Shown here piece by piece: positions 7,109 to 14,310 of a stretch of 64,000 nucleotides of DNA. The DNA lies in contig JAKVCC010000006.1 in the NCBI GenBank assembly GCA_022448265.1, positions 62,001 to 126,000 on the forward strand. The letters run 5' to 3'. A program made the translations under genes and the position numbers. The notes under the pieces were generated by a model. That model was not told where the DNA came from, did no database searches, and saw only the letters and a list, made by a program, of their open reading frames with translations. The stretch's first letter is position 1. Each line of letters opens with the position of its first letter. Source of the stretch: Pirellulales bacterium. Lineage in GTDB: Bacteria > Planctomycetota > Planctomycetia > Pirellulales > Lacipirellulaceae.

Positions 7109-9754
7109 TCACCCATCCCAACCGATGACAACTGCGTCGACCTCTTCTTCGGTGAGTCCGGCATGGTTTTCAAAACCAGTCTGCGCGAGCGGATTTTCTC
7201 TAAATTGTCGCTCCCGAGAGTCAGGCGATCCATAACCGATGTGGCCCGGGTACAGTTGCTCCATTGCATGATCCGTGTGATGCGTGGATAAATCAACGGG
7301 GCCCACGGGTCCAACGCGATGAGTTCCAAGAAAACTTGTTAGCTCGTGTTCTCGATACGGTAGCTGCCACCAAATGAAGGTGTGCGTCAGAGCTGGCAGC
7401 GGAGCAGGAATTGTCGTCGTAGTCACTCCCGGCTCGGTAGCATATTGGTCACTTTGAGCATTTGAACTAGTTGCTACATGGGATACAGGCAGACCAATCT
7501 GCTCTACATTCGTGACAGCCATAGCTCGGTCAACGCTACGACGAGTATCCGCATTTTCGACACGTGGGTTGCTACCAGGTACTTCTGAATAAAACTGGCT
7601 GACAAGTAAGTGAGCTCCGTCGGAGGTCGTCGACTGGGGCAATTCGACCGTGCCGTATTGTAGCCTCCACACGTTCCAATCTTTGCGGTCCACCAGATGG
7701 TCGCCGTTACTATCGCCCTGGACGGCTGATGCACCGACTACGCCAAATCCGCGTTGCAAACTGAGAAAATCAGCTCCATCGACATCGGCGTCTTCGTCAA
7801 AGTCGGCGATTTGGAATAAGTCGGTTGTGCCGTACTGGCGTTGCCACACGTCTAAGTCATCGCCATCGACCACGCCGCTTCGGTTGGCGTCGCCGTCGGC
7901 TAGCGTCGCACCGCTGGAGCCCATTCCGCGTTGCCAGGTAAGGAAGTCTCCCGCATCGATGTTATTGTCTTGGTTGAAGTCGGCTTGAAACGGGGCGGTG
8001 GTGCCTAGCAGCCGCTGCCATATTTCCAGGTCTTCGCCATCAACCGCTTCGTCATCATTGCCATCGCCGTGGGCACGCGTCGCACTAGTGCTAAGACCGA
8101 ATCCGGCTTGCCACATAAGAAAATCGGCGGCGTCAACATCCCCATCATCGTCGAAATCAGCCAAGCCATGCTGGTTCAGCCATACAAGATTCGGTTGGCC
8201 TTCACCCCGGTTTATCACAAAGGCATCGATGTCGCCGTCGTTATCGAGATCTCCGAGTGATACGCCTCGACTATCTGAGTTTCCGAGCCTCTGGCCGCTA
8301 TCGAAAAACTGGCCCATCGTGCCTCCTTGGATTCCACCTTGGTTGATCCACACGATATTCGCGGTCGTGTTGCGATTGGCGACAAAAGCGTCGAGGTCTC
8401 CGTCTGCGTCTATGTCGCCTAGCGTCGCTTCGTAGCTGTTTGAGTCTCCTAAGGCCTGGCCGGTGTCGGCAAATTGTCCTTCTGTTCCGCCCTGCACGCC
8501 GCCCTGATTCATCCACACGCGGTTGGCGTGCCGATTGGCGACGTAGGCGTCGATATCCCCGTCTCCGTCAAGATCTCCGAGTGAAATGGAACGGCTGCGG
8601 CCGGCCCCTAGCAATTGTCCACTATCGGAAAACTGGCCCGACCCGTCATTAATCCAGATCCGATTGGGCACTCCAAAGACGTCGCGGTTCGCAACGAAGG
8701 CGTCAAGATCACCATCCCGATCAAGGTCGCCAAGCTTGACATCATAGCTTCGGGCATCGCCGAGCAATTGTCCGCTATCTTCAAACTGGCCGGGACTCCC
8801 CGCCTGCGCCCCGCCCTGATTTATCCACACACGATTGGGCAGTAGTTTCCGGTTGGCGATCAGCGCGTCCAGATCCCCATCGCCGTCTAAGTCGCCGAGT
8901 GCAACCCCTCGGGAATTCGAATCGCCCATACGTTGGCCGCTATCTGCAAACTGGCCCTGGGTACCCCCTTGCAGACCACCTTGGTTCAGCCAGATCGTGT
9001 TGGGCTGGCTGGTGGAGTTTCCCATGAAAGCGTCAAGATCACCGTCTCCATCCAGGTCGCCCAAGGCGATATCATGTGGCCTGTTGAACTCCAGCACTTG
9101 GCCATTTTCGACGAACTGCCCTGCTATACCGCCTTGTAGGCCGCCCTGATTAATCCATAGGTCGGTATCGTGGTCTTCCGTATCTGGAATTGTCGCAGGA
9201 CCAAAGTTGGTTGCGAAGACGTCCAGGTCGCCGTCGCTGTCCACGTCCCCTAACGCGACGAGCCACCCTTGCTTGGTGCCTAATGCTTGGCCGCTATTGA
9301 TAAACACTCCGCTGCCACGGTCGGTGGCCGTGCGGAATTCCCATACATGGGAGGTCACATGCGTGGATGCGTCGTCAAGTACGCTGGCTGAGGCCGTAAC
9401 CTGGATTACCTCCCCTGGCTTGAAGTCTTCAGCAGGATCGAGTGTGATCTGGGGTCCGGAGCTAGTGAGACTCGTGACGTCTCCCAGCGATGACGAGAGC
9501 TGCCCACTATACTGGCTATGCAACACAAAAGTCTGATCGGTCACCGATGGCGCAGAGATGGCTAAGTCAAAGGTTGCTGTAATATCCGTATCTGGCGCAG
9601 AGATCGACCCGGCAAGAGGAAACATTGAGAGGACGGTAGCCGCTAGCAGGCGGCGGTCCTCAAGGGCTTCGCAGTGAAGCGCACGGTCCGTGCAATTTCT
9701 AAGGGCAATGGGGCCTTTAATCCAATACGATTTGTTCCACGGACGGATCACCAA
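7109..9754 (-). CDS. FG-GAP (VCBS) repeat protein with LEPR-XLL-type motif and three dockerin-like pairs
   Basis: An 881-residue exported protein. Residues 28-38 (CEALEDRRLLA) match the LEPR-XLL-type motif found near the N terminus of large planctomycete surface proteins. An Ig-like (Big_5-type) domain covers about 40-145 (PDTDITATFDLAIS, VWEFRTAT). Seven FG-GAP/VCBS repeats follow (about 150-530), each with a calcium-binding GDLDGDGDLDAF-type loop and WINQGG. Three dockerin-like pairs come next (about 532-703; DVDAADFLMWQ, NIDAGDFLTWQ, DVDGADFLSLQ). The last 180 residues are unrecognised. There is no PEP-CTERM signal. The start is TTG, or GTG one codon later. A calcium-stabilised cell-surface propeller is inferred. 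Confidence 0.85.
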   Translation of the reverse strand: MVIRPWNKSYWIKGPIALRNCTDRALHCEALEDRRLLAATVLSMFPLAGSISAPDTDITATFDLAISAPSVTDQTFVLHSQYSGQLSSSLGDVTSLTSSGPQITLDPAEDFKPGEVIQVTASASVLDDASTHVTSHVWEFRTATDRGSGVFINSGQALGTKQGWLVALGDVDSDGDLDVFATNFGPATIPDTEDHDTDLWINQGGLQGGIAGQFVENGQVLEFNRPHDIALGDLDGDGDLDAFMGNSTSQPNTIWLNQGGLQGGTQGQFADSGQRMGDSNSRGVALGDLDGDGDLDALIANRKLLPNRVWINQGGAQAGSPGQFEDSGQLLGDARSYDVKLGDLDRDGDLDAFVANRDVFGVPNRIWINDGSGQFSDSGQLLGAGRSRSISLGDLDGDGDIDAYVANRHANRVWMNQGGVQGGTEGQFADTGQALGDSNSYEATLGDIDADGDLDAFVANRNTTANIVWINQGGIQGGTMGQFFDSGQRLGNSDSRGVSLGDLDNDGDIDAFVINRGEGQPNLVWLNQHGLADFDDDGDVDAADFLMWQAGFGLSTSATRAHGDGNDDEAVDGEDLEIWQRLLGTTAPFQADFNQDNNIDAGDFLTWQRGMGSSGATLADGDANRSGVVDGDDLDVWQRQYGTTDLFQIADFDEDADVDGADFLSLQRGFGVVGASAVQGDSNGDHLVDRKDWNVWRLQYGTVELPQSTTSDGAHLLVSQFYSEVPGSNPRVENADTRRSVDRAMAVTNVEQIGLPVSHVATSSNAQSDQYATEPGVTTTTIPAPLPALTHTFIWWQLPYREHELTSFLGTHRVGPVGPVDLSTHHTDHAMEQLYPGHIGYGSPDSRERQFRENPLAQTGFENHAGLTEEEVDAVVIGWDG

Positions 9755-10097
9755 TGCGCCACATGCTGCTGAAAATTTGGACTATTTGATGATTATTGAA
9801 GAGAAGGGCTCCGACAGTACGGCCTTACCATGACCCTGATTTATAGCTCCAGCCACCATTTTTAGCCTAGTCACTTGTTGCCACTTCGTCACGTAATATT
9901 CAGTTGAAATTGCTTCCGACGACCGCAATATCGATGCGATCGGTCGAGGGTGCGGTAGGCTTTGAAGGATTCAGACCGTTTCCTTTCTCGTTTGTTTATA
10001 GTATAGACTGGGTTTTGGTGGTGCTGTCTGTTGGACTGTCTTTAGAACGGACATTTCTTTGAAGCAGTTGTAAATTCGCAAAGATGGCGGATTCGAA
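9755..10097. other. Divergent intergenic region
   Basis: About 340 bp between the divergently transcribed FG-GAP protein gene and the sulfotransferase gene. It must hold both promoters, but I see no convincing -35/-10 pair, operator or structured RNA. Confidence 0.5.
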
Positions 10098-10904
10098 GTG
10101 ACGAAACTAATCGACTCTCTACTCAATCGGGTTCAAGGCCCCAAACTTCTCGGGCTTGATGTAAATAGGGGCGATAGAAATCTGTTTTCTACAGGTTATC
10201 CCAACAGTGGAAATTCCTGGATTTCGTATCTGATATCGTACATTTTGAATTGCAAATATCATGACATCGATCACCTTGAGTGGTCGCCCGAACGGGTACC
10301 CCTGCAGAAACTTGTTAGTGGTGAGAACCCACATCCCGGTTCGGCGATCTTTGATCGAGTTCTCAAGACCCACGCGCCCGCCTCAAGCCTTTCCCTCGGC
10401 ACAAACGACAAGCTCGTCTACAACGTTCGGGATGGAAGAGATGTGGTCAATAGCTATTTTCATCGCATCGAAAAAGTGTGGGCAGTTCCCAGGGGGTGGA
10501 AGCGGCGAGCTATCTATGGGGCCTCCCGCGCGGTCCCATTTCGGATCCGCTACTCAAAACTGGCTCAGTACTTTTCCCGTCAATGGGCCTCTCAGGTTCA
10601 GCAACATCTAGATGCCGGGTACCCGCTGATCCGTTACGAAGACATGTTGACCGATCCGATTGACACGCTGAAGTCGGCGATTGGTAAGCTAGACCCCAGT
10701 GCATGGAACGAGCCCGTGGCGCGCAAGGCGGTGGACCTTTTTTCACTGAAACAAATTAGGAAAGCGTCGGAAGAATCAGGTGCGGTCGTGCAGACAAATC
10801 GCGTGGGGCGCCGAGGAGACTGGGAAAATTACTTCACGAAGGCGGATGAGCGCCGCTTCGAAGTCGAATGCGGAGAAGTGATGCGAACACTCGGATATCT
10901 TTGA
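10098..10904 (+). CDS. Sulfotransferase (PAPS-dependent)
   Basis: A 268-residue protein with a GTG start, since the ATG just upstream hits a stop after five codons. It has the hallmarks of the sulfotransferase family. The 5'-phosphosulfate loop is STGYPNSGNSW (about 31-41). The 3'-phosphate-binding motif is VYNVRDGRDVV (about 107-117). The C-terminal RRGDWENYFT resembles the RKGxxGDWK PAPS-contact motif. The enzyme would transfer sulfate from PAPS to a hydroxyl or amine of a carbohydrate or lipid. It has no signal peptide, so it acts in the cytoplasm. With the ATP sulfurylase fusion and a second sulfotransferase downstream, it points to sulfation of a surface glycan. The acceptor is unknown. 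Confidence 0.85.
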   Translation: MTKLIDSLLNRVQGPKLLGLDVNRGDRNLFSTGYPNSGNSWISYLISYILNCKYHDIDHLEWSPERVPLQKLVSGENPHPGSAIFDRVLKTHAPASSLSLGTNDKLVYNVRDGRDVVNSYFHRIEKVWAVPRGWKRRAIYGASRAVPFRIRYSKLAQYFSRQWASQVQQHLDAGYPLIRYEDMLTDPIDTLKSAIGKLDPSAWNEPVARKAVDLFSLKQIRKASEESGAVVQTNRVGRRGDWENYFTKADERRFEVECGEVMRTLGYL

Positions 10905-11047
10905 CCCCGTGCAGTACCGACGTGCTGGGGAACGCGGGATCTATAAGAGATGCCACCGGGTCAAGTTGAATGTTCTAGTACACCTTTTCAGTCGCACTAG
11001 TTGCTACCCGAATGCGCATGGATTTGCCCCTTCGGACACCCTGCCTT

Positions 11048-11884
11048 TCAGCTACCTGGCCGCTTGACCTTTTCCGGGCAGCAGAAAATAAAGTTGTAGA
11101 TGTAGTTTTGATCACGGTAGCGCCGCTGCCGCTGTGATTCCGGTTGAGCGTCCAGGTACTTTTCCATTTCGTCCAAAATGGATCGATCGGTTCGCGTCAG
11201 GCGGCCATTTCGGTAGTGGTAGACGCCGTAGCCAAGCTCTTCCAAAAAATCAAAGATGCGGAGGCCGTCTTCGCCGCAGTGCTTTTCCGCCTCGATTAAT
11301 ACGACTGGCATTTGCCGCTGGAGGGTTTCGCGGCCCCCTTGAAGCACGTTCATTTCGCTCCCCTCGACATCGATCTTAATGAAATCGATGTCATCGACAT
11401 CGCGAAAGACTTCGTCGAACGGCGCCACTTTTGTTTTAACTTTTTTCACGTGAAGGATATCATCGGCTACCGCGCTGTCGAGCCGGTCTGGCTGAGCAGT
11501 CGTGAGCGCAAAGATTTCGCCCTTGGTCTCACTGTACGGAACGGAAAGCTCAAGCTCACCGTGCTCCGTTCCCAAGGCAAGTTGATGGACCACGCAGTTC
11601 TTGGGGCCGGCCTTTTTGAGCGGTATCGCCAAATTAGGCAACGGTTCCACCGAATGGGTTGTTTGAAACAGCTTGCAGAGGATCCGTGTGTACACACCGA
11701 AATTAGCGCCAATATCTATGGCCGTTCGATTCTGGCAATCGATTAATGAATCGATACGCGTAATAAATTCGACTTCAAACTCGTGATCCTGGCGCAGGCC
11801 ATCCTTTAGGTGCCACACCTTCCAGGCCAGCGTGGGAAACCGCTTTAGGGCCATGTGCTGTAAATTGCGAAGAAACCGAGCCAT
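11048..11884 (-). CDS. FkbM-family methyltransferase
   Basis: A 278-residue protein. The ATG at 11884 has a GAGAAGG ribosome site; a TTG start 11 codons earlier is possible. It has the FkbM-type Rossmann fold: AIDIGANFGVYTRILC is the SAM-binding motif I, HSVEPLPN the acidic loop, and DFIKIDVEGSEMNVLQGG the characteristic FkbM motif with the IDVEG signature. These enzymes O-methylate sugars, often in polysaccharide or glycopeptide loci. It is the only gene on the minus strand in this glycan cluster, so it is separately transcribed. The substrate is inferred to be a glycan residue. Confidence 0.85.
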   Translation of the reverse strand: MARFLRNLQHMALKRFPTLAWKVWHLKDGLRQDHEFEVEFITRIDSLIDCQNRTAIDIGANFGVYTRILCKLFQTTHSVEPLPNLAIPLKKAGPKNCVVHQLALGTEHGELELSVPYSETKGEIFALTTAQPDRLDSAVADDILHVKKVKTKVAPFDEVFRDVDDIDFIKIDVEGSEMNVLQGGRETLQRQMPVVLIEAEKHCGEDGLRIFDFLEELGYGVYHYRNGRLTRTDRSILDEMEKYLDAQPESQRQRRYRDQNYIYNFIFCCPEKVKRPGS

Positions 11885-12855
11885 ACTGCACCTTCTCAAC
11901 GTATGCCACGACCGCAAGTGTCAGGGGCGGCCAGACCCGATCGCCCCGTCACAGTGCGTGGCCAGAGTATATTGCCTTCACTTTAATTGCTGGAGCATTT
12001 AATTATCGGGATTGGATTCTTCTGGGGAAGCCAAATCTCCACAGCCCGTGCGAGTTTCACTCGTCTGACGTTTTGTGTTGGCCAACCGATCGGTATCTCC
12101 AACCTCATGCGAGGCCTTTGTAAGAATTATAACATGCCTGTGATCATTGCGACAGACGGTTAGGCGTTGCAATCGAAGGAAGGAAAATCTGTGCGTCCCC
12201 GCTAGCCAATGGTGGGCAGCCCTGTTCTGTGCGAGATATGGGTGCTGTAAGAAGTTGCACCGTATTTTGATGTCGCGCCGGAAAAGGGCCAACTTGTCAT
12301 GACCCCTTTGCGCCTTCAGTCGGCTGCTCGTCTCTGTTATATGGCAGCATATTCAGGAAGTTAGTTGCCTTTTGGGTGTTGGCTGGGTAGGATCGATTTC
12401 AACTGGAGGGGCTCGAGGTTCGGGGTTGGGACTCAGCACTGCGTGTGAGTTGGGCCAGTGGCAAACAGTTGATTCTGCGACTGTCTGAGGAGGCGCCAGA
12501 TCACGATCGAAAAGATTCGTTTGAAAAATATCCGTGCAGATGACGATTCCAACGGAGCCGACTTTTTCAGCTGGCAGTGAGAGTTTCCATGGGGCGCGTT
12601 TAATACGGCCACTCTCTCGGCAGCCAAAGTTCCCGAACCTGCTGGTGTCACGCTAGCCTGCTTCGGCTTCGGGATATTGGCAGCTGTCCGATTCGGTGGC
12701 TCGCGCTTGCGAAGTGGGAAATGCGTCAGGTTTGGCGCTGTGGCAGACTTGGTTGAGGTGCTGGCGGAAACGACCAGGGCCGGGGGTGCGATCCAGCAGG
12801 GTTTTGCCCGGGCAGCGAGGGTGCCCTTCCGTGGGCTTTCAGAGGATTATCGCAC
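11885..12855. other. Intergenic region with a decayed exported-protein gene
   Basis: About 970 bp between divergent genes. The right half contains a recognisable dockerin/PEP-CTERM remnant, listed separately. The left half (to about 12.45 kb) has no protein that I can recognise and no clear RNA. Confidence 0.5.
12515..12718 (+). pseudogene. Remnant of a dockerin/PEP-CTERM exported protein
   Basis: On the plus strand a segment reads ADDDSNGADFFSWQ, which is the second half of a planctomycete dockerin-type repeat, and is followed at once by an in-frame TGA (12578-12580). After the stop the same frame continues AAKVPEPAGVTLACFGFGIL and then RFGGSRLR, a textbook PEP-CTERM tail (from about 12620). 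The order and spacing match the live exported proteins at 87-6000. It is therefore a decayed 3' end carrying a nonsense mutation; the 5' part is not recognisable. The GT4 gene downstream begins beyond it. Confidence 0.6.
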
Positions 12856-13986
12856 GTGATCAGATCGACGGACTCCGATTCGGCTCTTGTTACCTTTGTC
12901 GGACCTCTTCCACCCCCTGTGACCGGTATGACTGCCATGACTGAGGTTGTGGTTGAGTCGCTTGGTCGAGATGCTCCACTCCGTTCGTTGGGATGGTCGA
13001 GTGCGAGTCTTCCGGGCAGTCTTGGTTGGAAGCTAGCGCGGGCCAAAGGATACTTCCTAGCCATGGCCCGCCTACTCCTTGGCAAGCGTGTTGTGGGAGG
13101 ACGACTTTACTGTCTCGCCAATTCGGGCTGGGGGCTCTACTACGACATTGCGCTGACATTCATTGCTCGACTGAGAGGTTATCGTGTCGTCCTTCACCAT
13201 CATGTCTACTCCTACATTACCCGCTACAGTCGGCGCATGGCGCTGGTGAATCGGATCGTAGGAACCGACGGGATACACGTGGTTCACTGCCAGCAGATGA
13301 AGGCCGATTTTTTAGCCATGTATCCCACGGGTGCCGAGTTCTTGTTTTTGCCGCCGACGATTGTTGTTCAGAAGGAGCCGACGCAGGGGTTCTCGCCTAA
13401 CAAGGGCTTTCAATCAGCGGCCGATTCGCCCCGCCGTTTTCGTCTGGGGTTTTTGAGTAACCTGTCGGTCGAGAAGGGTCTGCATCTCGTCTTAACGACG
13501 TTTGAACAGCTTCGTGCCGCTGGCGACGACGTCCAGCTGACGCTGGCAGGCCACTGTTTGAGCAGTAAAGAGCAAGACCTAATTGACCAAGCAGTCGAGC
13601 GATGGCCTACGGATATCGAGTATGCGGGACCCGTTTATGGAGAAAAAAAAATCCAGTTCTTCGATTCCATCGACCTCTTTTTGTTTCCTACACAGTATCA
13701 GAATGAGTCTTGGGGAATCGTTTTGACAGAAGCCTTGGCAGCCGCACGCCCGGTTGTCGCCTACGGGCGCGGCTGCATTCCCTGGATCGTTCGCGATGGT
13801 TGTGGCAGCGCGATTGACCCGAAGGAAGACTATGTGTCCCAGGCTGTAGCCTTGATCCGTGGTTGGATACGCGACCCGGCAAGCTACCGCCAGACATGCG
13901 AGCGGGCGGCCGCTCGTAGCGAGGCCCTGAACGTCGAGGCAATAGAGCAATTTGCGGCTTTTGTCGCCCGCATGGGTCAGCGATGA
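12856..13986 (+). CDS. Glycosyltransferase family 4 (GT-B)
   Basis: A 376-residue protein with a GTG start. The N terminus FVGPLPPPVTGMTAMT is the nucleotide-sugar GT-B opening seen in many family-4 enzymes. The C-terminal half has the Rossmann strand RLGFLSNLSVEKGLHLVL and the donor-binding E-x7-E motif in NESWGIVLTEALAAARPVVA (about 298-317). It would transfer a sugar from a nucleotide donor onto a growing glycan at the inner face of the membrane. It lies between the FkbM gene and the ATP sulfurylase fusion and is followed by a probable terminator. Donor and acceptor cannot be told from sequence. Confidence 0.85.
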   Translation: MIRSTDSDSALVTFVGPLPPPVTGMTAMTEVVVESLGRDAPLRSLGWSSASLPGSLGWKLARAKGYFLAMARLLLGKRVVGGRLYCLANSGWGLYYDIALTFIARLRGYRVVLHHHVYSYITRYSRRMALVNRIVGTDGIHVVHCQQMKADFLAMYPTGAEFLFLPPTIVVQKEPTQGFSPNKGFQSAADSPRRFRLGFLSNLSVEKGLHLVLTTFEQLRAAGDDVQLTLAGHCLSSKEQDLIDQAVERWPTDIEYAGPVYGEKKIQFFDSIDLFLFPTQYQNESWGIVLTEALAAARPVVAYGRGCIPWIVRDGCGSAIDPKEDYVSQAVALIRGWIRDPASYRQTCERAAARSEALNVEAIEQFAAFVARMGQR

Positions 13987-14113
13987 AAGGGTTTTCTGCA
14001 GCGGACCTCCTTCTTTTCAGTCGGCCGGAGCCTCTTCAAGGAGTGGGGGATTCGCCCCGCCATTTGGTGAGAAATCCCTGACATCTCGGGCTCCCAAACG
14101 CCAAAAACGTCAC

Positions 14114-14145
14114 ATCCGGACGCGAAATCCGGGTCGTTTTTCTTT
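14114..14145 (+). terminator. Probable rho-independent terminator of the GT4 gene
   Basis: A 7-bp stem (ATCCGGA pairing with TCCGGGT, one G-T pair) with a 7-nt loop is followed by CGTTTTTCTTT. It lies about 130 nt after the GT4 stop codon, so it would separate GT4 transcription from the next unit. Confidence 0.5.
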
Positions 14146-14226
14146 CAATGCTCCAGTTCGTTAACGAAAACGCAAGGTCTGATTATATTATTACATGGGC
14201 CGGTGTTGTTTCGCCAATATCGAGGG

Positions 14227-14256
14227 TTGACACAACTGATCTGCCCAACCTGTAAG
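14227..14256 (+). promoter_or_regulatory. Sigma-70-like promoter for the ATP sulfurylase fusion
   Basis: A perfect -35 hexamer TTGACA (14227-14232), an 18-nt spacer and a 4/6 -10 element TGTAAG (14251-14256) sit 55 nt before the ATG at 14311. This is a sequence match only. Confidence 0.45.
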
Positions 14257-14310
14257 CAGAATCTAACGCAAGAATATTTAACTCTCATACTTTGATTGAG
14301 GAAGCTTGTT

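Larger units (their letters stand above)
13987..14310. other. Intergenic region with terminator and promoter
   Basis: About 320 bp separating the GT4 gene from the ATP sulfurylase fusion. It holds a probable rho-independent terminator and a sigma-70-like promoter, listed separately. No other gene is seen. Confidence 0.6.

Noticed and set aside
11999-12292. A 97-codon minus-strand frame
   Set aside because: No domain or ribosome site and no protein-like pattern.
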